A stretch of 64,000 nt of DNA from Desulfoprunum benzoelyticum (GCF_014201505.1 NZ_JACHEO010000001.1:62001-126000); one strand, 5' to 3'. Positions 35,752-45,964 are shown, counted from the first letter of the stretch. A program made the numbers and translations. The notes: a model not told the origin generated them from the sequence alone.

Positions 35752-38036
35752 ATGTCGTACAGATTGTTCCCGAACTGGAAGAAGGCGGGGTCGAGGGAGA
35801 AACGGTGGAACTCGCCATCCATCTCGCCCGATGCGGTCATCGGTCGATTGTCATTTCCGGAGGGGGACGATTGGTTCCGCTGTTGGAACGCAATGGCTGC
35901 GAGCACCTGCTCTGGCCCTGCATCGGTGAAAAAAGTGCGAGATGCTTGAAATACATCAAGAAACTTCGTCATCTGTTTGTCGAGGAAAAAATTGATGTCG
36001 TCCATCTCCGCTCAAGGTTACCGGGCTGGATAGGATATCTGGCCTGGAACATGCTTCCGGATGACTCCCGTCCCGCCCTTGTTACCAGTTTCCATGGTTT
36101 TTACTCGGTCAACCAGTATTCGACGATCATGACCAAAGGCGAGAAGGTTATCGCCGTCTCGAAAACGATTCGTGACCACATCCTCCAGAATTATCATGTC
36201 GAGCCTGATAGAATCGAGTTGATTCACGGTGGGTTTGAGGTCCAATGCTTCGATCCCGACCTGGTTGAACCGGATCGGGTTGACGCCCTGCGACAACAAT
36301 GGCAGCTCGTTGGCAATCATTTCCCGGTGATCGTTCTTCCAGGGCGGCTCACCCAATGGAAAGGCCAGGAGGTTTTCATCGACAGCCTCAACCTGATAAG
36401 AGATCTGCCGTTTATTGCCCTGTGTGTCGGAGATATTGATGAAAATCAGTCATTCACCAGAAGACTGCGGGACAAGATCGCCAGCTACGGTCTTGACGAC
36501 AAGATACGACTGGTCGGTCACTGCGCCGATATGCCGGCGGCCATGCTGGTGGCAGACGTCGTGGTTTCCGCCTCATCCAGCCAGCCGGAGGCCTTCGGCA
36601 AGGTGGCCATCGAGGCGATGGCGATGGGACGGCCGGTCATTGCCACGGCCCATGGCGGCAGCCTGGAGACCGTCGTCGACGGGACCACCGGATGGCTGGT
36701 GCCGCCTTCCGACCCGCAGGCAATGGCCGAGGCCATACGGCAGGCACTGGCCGATCAGGCTCGGTTGCGGCGAATGGGTGCGGAGGGGAAGGAATGGGCC
36801 ACCCGACATTTTACCGCGGCGCTGATGTGCAGCAAGACAGTCGATCTGTATACCCGCCTGCTCGAGGAAAAAGAGGCAAAAAGGACAGGGCGTCGTTTCA
36901 CTGTCGTGCAGATGCTGCCTGAACTCGAGGGTGGCGGCGTCGAACGGGGGACCCTCGAGGTTGGCCGCTATCTGGCCGGCAAGGGGCATCGCTCGATCGT
37001 CGTCTCTGGTGGTGGACGGCTCGTCGTTCAACTCGAAAGAGAGGGAAGCCGTCATGTCACCTGGAGTGTCGGCAGCAAGAGCCCGTTGTCCCTGCGATAT
37101 GTCCTTCCCCTGCGCCGTCTGTTGCAGAAGGAGAAGGTGGATATCCTGCACCTGCGCTCCCGCATGCCGGCCTGGGTCGGCTACCTGGCCTGGAAATCGC
37201 TGCCGCCACACCGGCGGCCGATTCTGGTGACGACCTTCCATGGTTTTTATTCGGTGAACGCCTACAGCGCCATCATGACCAGAGGCATGGAAGTCATCGC
37301 CGTATCGGAAAGCATAAAAAAGCATATACGGGAACGTTATGGCCGGAAAGAGGGGGTGACCCTAATCTTTCGGGGGGTCGACATCCAGCAGTTTGCCGCC
37401 GAACACGTTGATCCCATGCGCGTCGAAAGCCTGCGCCAGCAATGGGGGATAGCTGCCGGACAACCCCTCGTCATGCTGCCGGGACGGCTCACCCGGCTGA
37501 AAGGGCAGGACGTGTTCATCAAGTGTCTCGCTATGCTGCGCCATCAGGATTTCCAGGCGGTACTGGTCGGGGACACCGACGAAAATCCGGGATTTGTAGA
37601 GGAACTCAAGCAGTTGGCGACCAAATCCGGTCTGGCCGGCAAGGTCATGATGGTGGGGCATTGTTCGGACATGCCGGCAGCCTATGCTCTCGCGGATGTC
37701 GTTATTTCAGCTTCTTCCAGCGAGCCGGAGGCCTTTGGCCGGACGAGTATCGAGGCAATGGCGATGGGTAAACCGGTCATCGCCACCGCGCATGGCGGCA
37801 GCCTCGAAACCGTTGTCGATCAGGAGACCGGTTGGCTGGTGCAGCCATCCGATCCAGTTGATATGGCTCGCGCCCTTGATGAGGCGCTGTCGATGGAATC
37901 ACCCCGGCTTGCAGCATTTGGTGAAAAGGGAAAACGTCGTGTTCGGGAGCATTTCACCACCGAGTCCATGTGTGAGCAGACGGAGACCCTGTATCGACAG
38001 CTGCTTGGCGAGAGGAGAGCCCTGGCGCCGGCATGA
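35733..38036 (+). CDS. Glycosyltransferase with two complete GT4 units in tandem
   Basis: 767 residues made of two similar GT-B halves, about 4-380 and 385-765. Matching landmarks occur in both: [18 protein letters not shown] / [35 protein letters not shown] / [30 protein letters not shown] / [13 protein letters not shown]; the donor-site [14 protein letters not shown] / [14 protein letters not shown] (E-x7-E kept in both); and [14 protein letters not shown] in both. Both halves therefore look catalytically competent. Family: retaining GT4, typical of LPS core or other surface glycan synthesis. Gene duplication followed by fusion is inferred; no stop or frameshift separates the units. It overlaps the ELM1-family gene by 19 bases and is convergent with the DUF4126 gene. 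Confidence 0.9.
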   Translation: MASKKLNVVQIVPELEEGGVEGETVELAIHLARCGHRSIVISGGGRLVPLLERNGCEHLLWPCIGEKSARCLKYIKKLRHLFVEEKIDVVHLRSRLPGWIGYLAWNMLPDDSRPALVTSFHGFYSVNQYSTIMTKGEKVIAVSKTIRDHILQNYHVEPDRIELIHGGFEVQCFDPDLVEPDRVDALRQQWQLVGNHFPVIVLPGRLTQWKGQEVFIDSLNLIRDLPFIALCVGDIDENQSFTRRLRDKIASYGLDDKIRLVGHCADMPAAMLVADVVVSASSSQPEAFGKVAIEAMAMGRPVIATAHGGSLETVVDGTTGWLVPPSDPQAMAEAIRQALADQARLRRMGAEGKEWATRHFTAALMCSKTVDLYTRLLEEKEAKRTGRRFTVVQMLPELEGGGVERGTLEVGRYLAGKGHRSIVVSGGGRLVVQLEREGSRHVTWSVGSKSPLSLRYVLPLRRLLQKEKVDILHLRSRMPAWVGYLAWKSLPPHRRPILVTTFHGFYSVNAYSAIMTRGMEVIAVSESIKKHIRERYGRKEGVTLIFRGVDIQQFAAEHVDPMRVESLRQQWGIAAGQPLVMLPGRLTRLKGQDVFIKCLAMLRHQDFQAVLVGDTDENPGFVEELKQLATKSGLAGKVMMVGHCSDMPAAYALADVVISASSSEPEAFGRTSIEAMAMGKPVIATAHGGSLETVVDQETGWLVQPSDPVDMARALDEALSMESPRLAAFGEKGKRRVREHFTTESMCEQTETLYRQLLGERRALAPA

Positions 38037-38038
38037 AC

Positions 38039-38764
38039 TCAGGGAACCGGCGGTTCCGGCGGCGGGAGCATGACTGCGGGTGATTGACCGCGTTGCTGCG
38101 CCAAGCCTGGGCCGCCGACGGAGAGGGCTCCGGGCTGTCCGCTTGGATCTGTTACACTTTGTTTGCCGAAGAGGCGGAAAATCTTCCTGAAGACGGTGAC
38201 GATGGCCTTCCAGAGTTGAGGAATGAGCCAGATCGCCAGCATGATAAACAGGACAAAGAGGGCAAGAAAGAGCATGGGGGAATGGAGTGCCAGCCAGAGT
38301 CCACCGATTACCGCCACATCTTCGGTGAACGAGGCCCCCCAGTTCGAGAATGGTTCGGGGGAGGTGTTGATCAGGACCCGGGTACCGGCCTTGATCATGT
38401 GACTGGTGGCGGCGACGGATCCGCCGATGATGCCGGCCGCAATTGCCAGGGCCGGATTCACCTCGCCGACGGCGCCGGCTGCAAGCATGATCCCGGCCGG
38501 GATTCTGATAAATGAATGAATCGCATCCCAGCCGGTATCCACCCCCGGGGTCTTGTCGGCGAAAAACTCGACACAGTACATCAGGGAGGCGGCCCCTATG
38601 ATGAGAGGATCCTGGAGGATGACGAGGGATGAAGGCAGAACGATATTACCGGTGCTCCCCAGGATGCCGAGCATGGCGATCGTGGCATAGAGATTGATGC
38701 CGCTTGCCCAGGCCGTGCCCATCATTAGCGCGATAGTGGCGATTATCTGGCTGTACGCGTCCAT
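38039..38764 (-). CDS. DUF4126 membrane protein
   Basis: 241 residues from the ATG at 38764 (a TTG two codons earlier is possible). Several hydrophobic segments with the DUF4126 landmarks GTAWASGINLYATIAMLG, MYCVEFFADKTPGVDTGWD and GGSVAATSHMIKAGTR. The cytoplasmic-like C-terminus is Pro/Gly-rich. Function unknown; an integral inner-membrane protein. Convergent with the tandem glycosyltransferase gene, the two stops being two bases apart. Confidence 0.8.
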   Translation of the reverse strand: MDAYSQIIATIALMMGTAWASGINLYATIAMLGILGSTGNIVLPSSLVILQDPLIIGAASLMYCVEFFADKTPGVDTGWDAIHSFIRIPAGIMLAAGAVGEVNPALAIAAGIIGGSVAATSHMIKAGTRVLINTSPEPFSNWGASFTEDVAVIGGLWLALHSPMLFLALFVLFIMLAIWLIPQLWKAIVTVFRKIFRLFGKQSVTDPSGQPGALSVGGPGLAQQRGQSPAVMLPPPEPPVP

Positions 38765-38892
38765 CGGCAATTTCTCATGGTCAGATTTTGGTCTTCCATA
38801 TCAACCAACGGCAGGTCGCGACGGAAACCTCGTTGTCCGCGCTGTTGCCATCCTGGCCGAATGAGCGCAACTGAAAGCTGGCCCACAAAAAC

Positions 38893-39081
38893 CTATTTTC
38901 CTTCCTCCAGGATCTGACGGTTGAGAAACTCGCATTCGAGCGGGGTCAGATCGAATCTGGTTTCAACCATTTCCAGAAGACTGCGTCGATCACGTTCCGG
39001 GTGATTTTGCTTCATCTCGCAATAGGCCACGAGCGCCTTTTTTACTCTTTCTCCGGGAAGTTGTGTCGGGAGTGCGGTCAT
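38893..39081 (-). CDS. Small conserved-looking protein of unknown function
   Basis: 62 residues from the ATG at 39081 with GGAG about nine bases upstream. Charged and probably helical, with the region RRSLLEMVETRFDLTPLECEFL; no Cys pairs, signal peptide or membrane segment. I do not recognise a named family. It lies 38 bases after glgB on the same strand and may be co-transcribed. A longer start at 39126 would overlap glgB and is not supported. Confidence 0.6.
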   Translation of the reverse strand: MTALPTQLPGERVKKALVAYCEMKQNHPERDRRSLLEMVETRFDLTPLECEFLNRQILEEGK

Positions 39082-39119
39082 CTGTCTTGCTCCGGATAAT
39101 GGTGATGGAGGGGCATCAA

Positions 39120-41420
39120 TCAGCATGGTTTGAGGATGACGCCGGCAAGTGGCGGAATCTTCAAGGTGGTACGATACTCGGCCTGGGCATACGGATCGGC
39201 GACAGGGGTATAAATCACATCTTCATTAGCCCCGCTGCCGCCATAGACGACATCGTCCGAGCAGAAAATCTGCCGGTACGGCCTGTCGCTCGGCAGGCCG
39301 ATGGTGTACTTGAAAAACGTCTGTGGGGTGAAGTTGAAAACCCCGACCAGGTGGTCTTCACGATTGCGGGCATAGCGGACGAACGAGATGATCGAGTTGT
39401 TCCGGTCATCGAGATCGATCCAGCGAAAGCCATGGGGCGAAAAGTCCTGTTGCCAGAGTGAAGGATTTCCCAGATACATCGTATTCAACGCTTCGACAAA
39501 GTCCATGGTCTGCCGATGCAGGTCGTTTTCTTCGAGAAGGTGCCAGTCGAGACTCCGTTTGCAGTACCATTCCGACCATTGCCCGAATTCCCCACCCATG
39601 AACAGGAGTTTCTTGCCCGGGTGCATCCACATGGTCAGCAGGAGAAGACGGAGGTTGGCAAATTTCTGCCACAGATCGCCCGGCATCTTATCAATGAGCG
39701 ATCGTTTCCCATGCACGACCTCGTCGTGCGACATCGGCAGAATGAAATTCTCTGTGAAGGCGTACATGATCGAGAATGTCAGGGCGTTATGATGAAATTT
39801 CCTGAACAGCGGATCCTTTGAGAAATAGCTGAGGATATCGTTCATCCACCCCATGTTCCATTTGAAACCGAAGCCGAGTCCGCCGACGTCGGCAGGCTTC
39901 GAAACACCATAGAAACTGGTCGATTCCTCGGCGATCATCAGCGTGTTGGGATAATGGTTGAAGACCACGGAGTTGGTGTGGCGGAGAAATTCAATCGCTT
40001 CAAGGTTCTCTTTGCCGCCATAACAGTTCGGCAGCCATTCACCCTCGCGCCGAGCGTAGTCGCGATAGAGCATCGAAGCGACAGCATCGACCCGAAGACC
40101 GTCGATATGATATTTGTCCATCCAGAACAAGGCGTTGGCAATCAAATAGTTGCTGACTTCCTTACGCCCGTAATTGTAGATGAAGGTCCCCCATTCGGGA
40201 TGGGATCCGAGCCGGGGATCCTCGTGCTCGTAGAGGGATGTGCCGTCGAAATGTCCGAGGCTGTGGTCGTCTTTGGGAAAATGGGCCGGAACCCAGTCGA
40301 GGATGACCCCGATCCCGTTCAGGTGGGCCTGGTCGACAAAGTACATGAAATCTTCCGGAAGCCCGTAACGGCTGGTGATGCTGAACGGTCCGGTCACCTG
40401 ATAGCCCCAGGATTCATCGAGTGGATGTTCCATCACCGGCATCAATTCGATATGGGTGAAGCCGAGTTTCTTGACGTAGGGAATCAGCTTTTCCGCCAGT
40501 TCTCTGAAGGTGAAAAAACGGTCCGGATCATCGGGATCGCGCTGCCACGACCCTGGATGGACCTCATAGATCGACAGCGGTCGATCATAGGGCGCCACGG
40601 TTCGTTTATTCTCCTGCCATTTGTCATCCTGCCATTGGTAACGGTTGAGATCGCGGACGATCGATGCGGTTTTCGGCCGGATTTCACCATAAAATTGAAA
40701 AGGATCGGATTTGTCTATAAAATTCCCGTCGCTGGTCCTGATTCGGAATTTATAGACTTCATTCTCCTGCAGACCCGGAATGAACAATTCCCAGATGCCC
40801 GAACTGCCAAGTGAACGCATGGGGTGGATTCTGCCGTCCCAGCCATTGAAATTGCAGATGACGGCGACTGCTTCGGCGTTCGGGGCCCAGACACGGAAGA
40901 TGACTCCGGCGACATGCCGTATAACCGCGCAATGACTGCCGAGGTGATCGTACAGTCGATAATTGGTTCCGAAGTTGAAAAGATACTGGTCGTCCGCGTC
41001 AAGTTGAGGGAGAAATCGATAGGGATCGTTGATGGTCTCCACGAACCCGCTGTGATAATGAATGGTAAATCGATAAGTATAGGGATCGAGATTGGTATCG
41101 GCAAGGGTGGACCGATCAATAACGGCCTCGAACATCCCTTCCTCCCGGGTCCTGGTCATCTCGGTGCTCCCGTTGCCGATCAGCAGTTCCACCTTTCGGG
41201 CATGGGGCTGAAAGGTCCGGATTGTTGCCGTCTCTTCATTCTCGCCGGAAAAGTGAACCCCAAGGACCTGAAAAGGATCGTAATGGGCGGAATGGATGAT
41301 ACGTTCTATGTGTTGATCAATATCCATGTTGGTTGCGGCCTGCGCTGAGGAGGGAATATTACCGGAGTGTTGTTCGCTTTTTAGAAGTGTATGGCATTGG
41401 CGTCCATTTGTCATGGTCAT
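39120..41420 (-). CDS. glgB: 1,4-alpha-glucan branching enzyme
   Basis: 766 residues from the ATG at 41420, chosen because GGAGGGG lies nine bases upstream; the ATG at 41327 (MDIDQHIERII), closest to the usual N-terminus, is an alternative without such a site. Forms alpha-1,6 branches in glycogen. An N-terminal CBM48 region (HYDPFQVLGVH, RVWAPNAEAVAVICNFNGW) precedes the GH13 barrel with ILDWVPAHFPKD, GLRVDAVASMLYRD (catalytic Asp), MIAEESTSF (catalytic Glu) and LPMSHDEVVHGK. It has the length of the GlgB class with a double N-module shortened. Divergent from yqgE. Confidence 0.95.
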   Translation of the reverse strand: MTMTNGRQCHTLLKSEQHSGNIPSSAQAATNMDIDQHIERIIHSAHYDPFQVLGVHFSGENEETATIRTFQPHARKVELLIGNGSTEMTRTREEGMFEAVIDRSTLADTNLDPYTYRFTIHYHSGFVETINDPYRFLPQLDADDQYLFNFGTNYRLYDHLGSHCAVIRHVAGVIFRVWAPNAEAVAVICNFNGWDGRIHPMRSLGSSGIWELFIPGLQENEVYKFRIRTSDGNFIDKSDPFQFYGEIRPKTASIVRDLNRYQWQDDKWQENKRTVAPYDRPLSIYEVHPGSWQRDPDDPDRFFTFRELAEKLIPYVKKLGFTHIELMPVMEHPLDESWGYQVTGPFSITSRYGLPEDFMYFVDQAHLNGIGVILDWVPAHFPKDDHSLGHFDGTSLYEHEDPRLGSHPEWGTFIYNYGRKEVSNYLIANALFWMDKYHIDGLRVDAVASMLYRDYARREGEWLPNCYGGKENLEAIEFLRHTNSVVFNHYPNTLMIAEESTSFYGVSKPADVGGLGFGFKWNMGWMNDILSYFSKDPLFRKFHHNALTFSIMYAFTENFILPMSHDEVVHGKRSLIDKMPGDLWQKFANLRLLLLTMWMHPGKKLLFMGGEFGQWSEWYCKRSLDWHLLEENDLHRQTMDFVEALNTMYLGNPSLWQQDFSPHGFRWIDLDDRNNSIISFVRYARNREDHLVGVFNFTPQTFFKYTIGLPSDRPYRQIFCSDDVVYGGSGANEDVIYTPVADPYAQAEYRTTLKIPPLAGVILKPC

Positions 41421-41599
41421 TTTCCCGTTCCCCTCCAAGAATCGAGAACAACAGGCAAGGCAAAACCCTGGTGAAACGGAGGGCAGGACCGGTTGACTTG
41501 ACGAGTGGGAAGTTGGTCTGATACTATGCAGGGAAGGATGTTGACGACAGGAATGGCTGCAAAGTTCTGCGAACCCATTTTCACGAAGAGGGGAACACA

Positions 41600-42175
41600 A
41601 TGTCAACGCACAGGGCCCCGATCATTGATACGCTCACCGGTTCCTTCCTGGTTTCGACGCCAAGGATGCCCGATCCCCGTTTCGAAGAGCAGGTGATTCT
41701 GGTCTGTGCTCATAACAATGAGGGGGCAATGGGAGTCGCGGTCAATAAACCCAACCCCGCCTTCAGTCTGTCGGAAATCCTCAACGGGGCGCACCTGCCG
41801 ATTCCTGAAAAAAAACTCCCTCCGGTCTATGTTGGGGGGCCGGTTGAACTGGAATCGGCTTTTATCCTCTACCAATCAGATTATCAGACTGATTATCGGC
41901 TGGAGATCAGCCCTACCATTTCGTTGTCACGAGAATCCAGGGTCCTTGAGGACATAGCGCAGGGCAGGGGACCCGAGAAGTTTCTCTTTCTGCTTGGATA
42001 TACCGGCTGGGGTCCCGGTCAACTCGAACAGGAACTGGTCAGTGACGGTTGGCTGACTGTTCCTGCCAGTGATCATATCATCTTCGACACCCCTGATGAG
42101 TTCAAATGGAAGGCGGCGGCGATGCAATTCGGTATCGACATTTCGACCTTTGGAGATTATATCGGCTACGCCTAG
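41600..42175 (+). CDS. YqgE/AlgH family protein
   Basis: 191 residues, preceded by GAGGGGA. Typical family motifs: GSFLVSTPRMPDPRFEEQVI near the N-terminus, GAMGVAVNKP, VYVGGPVE, FLFLLGYTGWGPGQLEQEL and the WLTVPAS segment. Cytoplasmic protein of unsettled function (AlgH was first linked to alginate regulation in Pseudomonas). Monocistronic-looking, divergent from glgB. Confidence 0.92.
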   Translation: MSTHRAPIIDTLTGSFLVSTPRMPDPRFEEQVILVCAHNNEGAMGVAVNKPNPAFSLSEILNGAHLPIPEKKLPPVYVGGPVELESAFILYQSDYQTDYRLEISPTISLSRESRVLEDIAQGRGPEKFLFLLGYTGWGPGQLEQELVSDGWLTVPASDHIIFDTPDEFKWKAAAMQFGIDISTFGDYIGYA

Positions 42176-42284
42176 TGACGGGGCCGATCCTCTTCTCATT
42201 CCCTCGTTTCACCACAGGTCCATAGCTCAACGAAGTTGCGTCAATTTACGGTGTGACTGATACCAGTATTTTTGCGAGATATTC

Positions 42285-42686
42285 ATGTCGGAAATTGAAA
42301 ATATTTTTATCTGCCAACGCTGCGGGTTCTGCTGCCACGGGGAGACCACCGTGTCACTGGACGAAAATGACCAGCGGCAGATGGTTCAGTGTCTCAACCT
42401 TGATCGCGAAGAAGTCACGTCGAAATACTGGCGGATCACCGGGACGATCGTGCAGATGCAGACGGTTGAAGGCCATTGCATTTTTTACAGCCAGGGATGT
42501 CTCGTCCATGCCGGACGTCCCTGGCGATGCCGTCAATGGCCCCTCCATCCTTCGATTCTTGATGATGAAATGAATTTTCACATTATCGCCGAATCCTGTC
42601 CCGGGATACGGGCAGAGATCGGCTACGAGGAATTCTGTCGCATTCTTCGCCGGATCATGGCCGACACAGCCAAGGTCAGTTGCTGA
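42285..42686 (+). CDS. YkgJ-family cysteine cluster protein
   Basis: 133 residues with the spaced cysteines of the UPF0153/YkgJ group: FICQRCGFCCHGE at the N-terminus, then GHCIFYSQGCLVH, RPWRCRQWPLHP and a late ESCPG. The set suggests a bound metal or Fe-S/zinc cluster; the role is unknown. Starts about 110 bases after yqgE on the same strand and is convergent with tlyA. Confidence 0.85.
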   Translation: MSEIENIFICQRCGFCCHGETTVSLDENDQRQMVQCLNLDREEVTSKYWRITGTIVQMQTVEGHCIFYSQGCLVHAGRPWRCRQWPLHPSILDDEMNFHIIAESCPGIRAEIGYEEFCRILRRIMADTAKVSC

Positions 42687-42763
42687 TTGCGATTCGACCG
42701 CTGGCTGGGCAGTGCATGAAAGAAGGGCCGATCGCTGGCAATGAAAGAGGCAAGCCCGGTTTG

Positions 42764-43489
42764 TCAGGAATGCAGATAAATGAGAAATTCCCTGTTTCCC
42801 TTGGGACCCAAAACAGGGGAGGGGACGGTGCCCTCAGTCTTCAGACCCAGGCCCAGAGCATAATCGGTGACAAGCTCAATGGCCTTCTGGTGCATTTCCT
42901 TCAGAAGGACGACTCCCCCGTGCGGGATATCCTCCTTCGGCAGTTCGAATTGCGGTTTAATCAGCGCCAACAGGGAAAATGGCCTGGTGAATAAAGGTAG
43001 CAGGACGGGGATGATCTTGGTGATGGAGATAAAGGAGACGTCCATTACCGCCAAATCGATCGGCTCGGGGATCTGTGCCGGTGTCAAAAGGCGGGCGTTG
43101 CACCGTTCAAGAACGACCACACGGGGATCCTGGCGGATTTTCCAGCTCAGCTGTCCATAAGCGACATCGACGGCATAGATCTTGTCGGCACCGTGCTGGA
43201 GCAGGCAGTCGGTAAATCCGCCACTCGATGCCCCGATGTCGATACACGTCAGGCCGCTTGGATCTGCTCTGAAGTGATCGAGCCCCGCCGCCAGTTTCAA
43301 GCCTCCTCGGGAGACGTAGGGGCAATGTGTTCGAAGCCGGATAGTTGCTCCGGGGTCGCAGAGGTGCCCAACCTTGTCAACCACCCTCTCGTTTACCAGA
43401 ACTTCACCGGCACCGATCAACGCCCTGGCCTTGTCCTTCTGCTGAACGAGGTTTCTCTCGATCAAGAGCGCATCGAGGCGGATTTTCAC
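42764..43489 (-). CDS. tlyA: TlyA-family 2'-O-ribose rRNA methyltransferase (also called hemolysin A)
   Basis: 241 residues. An N-terminal S4 RNA-binding domain (RLDALLIERNLVQQKDKARALI) leads into an FtsJ-like methyltransferase with the SAM motif CIDIGASSGGFTDCLL, the acidic MDVSFISITKIIP and catalytic-type Lys in LIKPQFEL. Mycobacterial TlyA methylates 16S and 23S rRNA; the same is inferred here. The hemolysin label is historical. It lies 19 bases after cpoB and is probably the last gene of the tol transcript. Confidence 0.92.
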   Translation of the reverse strand: MKIRLDALLIERNLVQQKDKARALIGAGEVLVNERVVDKVGHLCDPGATIRLRTHCPYVSRGGLKLAAGLDHFRADPSGLTCIDIGASSGGFTDCLLQHGADKIYAVDVAYGQLSWKIRQDPRVVVLERCNARLLTPAQIPEPIDLAVMDVSFISITKIIPVLLPLFTRPFSLLALIKPQFELPKEDIPHGGVVLLKEMHQKAIELVTDYALGLGLKTEGTVPSPVLGPKGNREFLIYLHS

Positions 43490-43507
43490 GACGAGATCAA
43501 CCTCTCC

Positions 43508-44647
43508 CTACATTTTGTTGAGTTTTTCCTGAGCCTGCGCCGCCTCCGGCGATGAGCCATAACTGGACAGGATTTTCTGGTAGATGATTTTGGCGGTTTC
43601 GTTGTCGGAAAGCTTTTCGAAGGCCATGGCCTGACGCAGCATCGCCGACGCTGCCTTCGGATGTTTGGCCTGTTGGGCGATAATCTTTTGATATTGTAGA
43701 ATTGCCTGATCGAATTCTTTCTGCTGGAACAGACACTCTCCCATCATGTAGCGGGCATCGATGGCATCGTTGCCGGTGCCGTTGTCCCTGACAACCTGTT
43801 CGTACAGTGCGTAGGCTTGTTGGTATTTGCCGCTGTCGTAGAGATTTTTGGCCTCGGCCAGACTGCCACCCGTCTTGACGGCGGCAGGGGCGGGCGAAGG
43901 AGGAGGCGGCGGTGCAACTGGCTGTTGCGGAGGTGGTTCAGGCGCAATGCGCTGCTGGACCTCGGTCTGGACAGCGGCCGGTGGCGTCGGCGGTGCGACT
44001 GATGCCGTCAAGGTCGGTTTCGGCGCCACGGCGGTGGTTTCCGGCAGCGTTGAAGAGGAGAGGATTTTTTTCTGCTGCGCCGCCCCGATCTTGACGACTC
44101 CGGCGCCACCGGTCGCCAGGGCGCTGCCGGCTGCCTGTGTCCGTGCCTTGGCCTTTTCTGCCGCAAGTTTCGCTTCCCGGGCACGGCGTTCAGCCTCCTG
44201 TACCCTCGCCTCCTGCATCGCCTGGACACTTTCCTGCTGCACCTTCAGTTTTTCGGAGAGTTCGGCCAACTTGGCTTCCTTGGCTTTCTGCTCCTCCTCC
44301 ATCCGCCGTATCGCCTCGTCACGTTTGGCGGATTCCTGTTGGGTGTAATTAGAAAAAGTATTCTCGAGCTGGGTGTTTTTTTCCTTCAGCTGGGAATTGA
44401 GCTGTTGCGTCTCATCGAGCTGACTTTTGAGGGTCATAATCTCCTGCTCGAGCTGGCTCATCTGGCCTGACGAATCGGCCTGCCGTTTCTGGAGATCGCT
44501 GACGGTATTGACCTTCATGTCCTCCAGTTTCTTGTTCATGATGCGCAGCTGGTACTGCAGGTTCTGAACCTCGTTCTGGGTCGCGCACTGCAGAAGGAAC
44601 GGGGAAACGGCGATCATCAGTGCGAAATGGAGGATGGTTTTTTTCAT
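43508..44647 (-). CDS. cpoB: Tol-Pal system protein CpoB/YbgF, long form
   Basis: 379 residues. The N-terminus is a signal peptide ending LLQCATQNEV, possibly a lipobox-like Cys (the -1 Gln is atypical). An N-terminal coiled coil (about 25-170, Gln/Glu/Lys-rich) trimerises in relatives. A Pro/Ala-rich linker (about 200-265) follows, and three TPR-like repeats (about 265-379: AKNLYDSGKYQQAYALYEQV, GECLFQQKEFDQAILQYQKI) end it. Periplasmic partner of TolA that coordinates outer-membrane constriction with peptidoglycan synthesis. Located after tolB with no pal between them. Confidence 0.9.
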   Translation of the reverse strand: MKKTILHFALMIAVSPFLLQCATQNEVQNLQYQLRIMNKKLEDMKVNTVSDLQKRQADSSGQMSQLEQEIMTLKSQLDETQQLNSQLKEKNTQLENTFSNYTQQESAKRDEAIRRMEEEQKAKEAKLAELSEKLKVQQESVQAMQEARVQEAERRAREAKLAAEKAKARTQAAGSALATGGAGVVKIGAAQQKKILSSSTLPETTAVAPKPTLTASVAPPTPPAAVQTEVQQRIAPEPPPQQPVAPPPPPSPAPAAVKTGGSLAEAKNLYDSGKYQQAYALYEQVVRDNGTGNDAIDARYMMGECLFQQKEFDQAILQYQKIIAQQAKHPKAASAMLRQAMAFEKLSDNETAKIIYQKILSSYGSSPEAAQAQEKLNKM

Positions 44648-44680
44648 AGCATTGCCAGGCTGAATTAGGGTTGAAGGTCG

Positions 44681-45964
44681 TTACCGCGACCACCGGGGAT
44701 AGGTGTTGCTGCCCGGGAAAGAGAAGATAGGCCGCTGGAAACTGCCGTTTTTCATGATGGCATGGATCTGGTGCCTGTTGCCGCCACGTTTTGCAAAGAT
44801 AATCTGGTTCCCGTCCGGGGACCAGCTCGGCATTTCATGATGACTGAGATCGGTAGTGAGCTGCTGGGCTGCACTGCCGTCGGGTTTGATCGTGCAGATC
44901 TGATACACGCCATTACGCAGGCTGGTGTAAACGATGAGATTCTCCGTAGGGGACCAGGATGGTTCGGAGTTTTCAGATCCCTCGAAGGTGAGGCGCTGAA
45001 CCTGACGAGTAGAAAGATTCATCATATATATATGAGGCTTGCCGGTACGATCGGAGACGAAGACAATCTGGCTGCCGTCCGGCGACCACGACGCGGATAC
45101 GTTGATTCCGGAGCGGTCGGTCAGCTGTTCAATGATTTTGGCATTGCTGTCACAGAGATACAGGTCGGGATTGCCATTGATCGACAATGTCAGAATCATG
45201 TACCGTCCGTCCGGCGACCAGGCGGGTGCGAGGTTCAGTCCCTTTCTTTTTGAAATCAAACGGGTCGTCTTGCTCTGGCTGAGATCGGTAATATAGAGGT
45301 TCTGGTTGCCGGAATGGTATGAGGTGTAGCTGAGCTTCTTGCCGTCGGGCGTAAAACGTGGGGAAACGGCGAGATTCCGGTGACGGGTCACCTGCCGCAG
45401 TTTGTGGCCCAGGATGTCGGTGAGATACACTTCCTTGGCGTTACGCGTATAGGAAACGAAGGCGATCTTGGTGGAGGCGATGCCTGGCTTGCCGGTCAGG
45501 GCTTCAATCACGCTGTCGCAGAATTTGAACAACATTTCGTCCTGCTGCTGGACCGTCCCGGTGTAGGATTTGCCGAGGAGAATCTGATTGGTTGCGATGT
45601 CGAGGACACGGATCTCTAAAGAGAGGTTCTTGCCGGACAGAGCGAACTGACCGAGAACGGCATAATCAACGCCGAGTTGCCGCCAGTTTGCCGACTGGGT
45701 ACCGCCGTACTCGGCAGTGGGGGAAATACCGATGACACCGTGAAATTCGAGGGCCTTGGCCAGGGTGTCGGCCAGTTCCTTGCCCTTGCTCTGGTCCTGA
45801 CCAGCCTGGGCGTTGGCGAACCACGGGACGGCAAAGTTGATCTTGCGGGTGCTGGAAGCGGTGATATCGACATATACCCGGTCGGCGGCCTGAGATGGAG
45901 ATGGCAGGCTGAAGCACGACAGAAGCAGAAATATGAGCGCAAATGCTGATTTGTTCATTGTCAT
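44681..45964 (-). CDS. tolB: Tol-Pal system beta-propeller protein TolB
   Basis: 427 residues from the ATG at 45964 (a second ATG at 45958), with a clear signal peptide (AFALIFLLLSCFSLPSPSQA). An N-terminal domain with RVYVDITASSTRKINFAVPW precedes a six-blade propeller whose repeats read SWSPDG, APAWSPDGRYM, PSWSPDGNQIIFAK and similar. Periplasmic protein that binds Pal in other bacteria. An upstream extension to 46042 overlaps tolA and lacks a signal peptide. Confidence 0.94.
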   Translation of the reverse strand: MTMNKSAFALIFLLLSCFSLPSPSQAADRVYVDITASSTRKINFAVPWFANAQAGQDQSKGKELADTLAKALEFHGVIGISPTAEYGGTQSANWRQLGVDYAVLGQFALSGKNLSLEIRVLDIATNQILLGKSYTGTVQQQDEMLFKFCDSVIEALTGKPGIASTKIAFVSYTRNAKEVYLTDILGHKLRQVTRHRNLAVSPRFTPDGKKLSYTSYHSGNQNLYITDLSQSKTTRLISKRKGLNLAPAWSPDGRYMILTLSINGNPDLYLCDSNAKIIEQLTDRSGINVSASWSPDGSQIVFVSDRTGKPHIYMMNLSTRQVQRLTFEGSENSEPSWSPTENLIVYTSLRNGVYQICTIKPDGSAAQQLTTDLSHHEMPSWSPDGNQIIFAKRGGNRHQIHAIMKNGSFQRPIFSFPGSNTYPRWSR

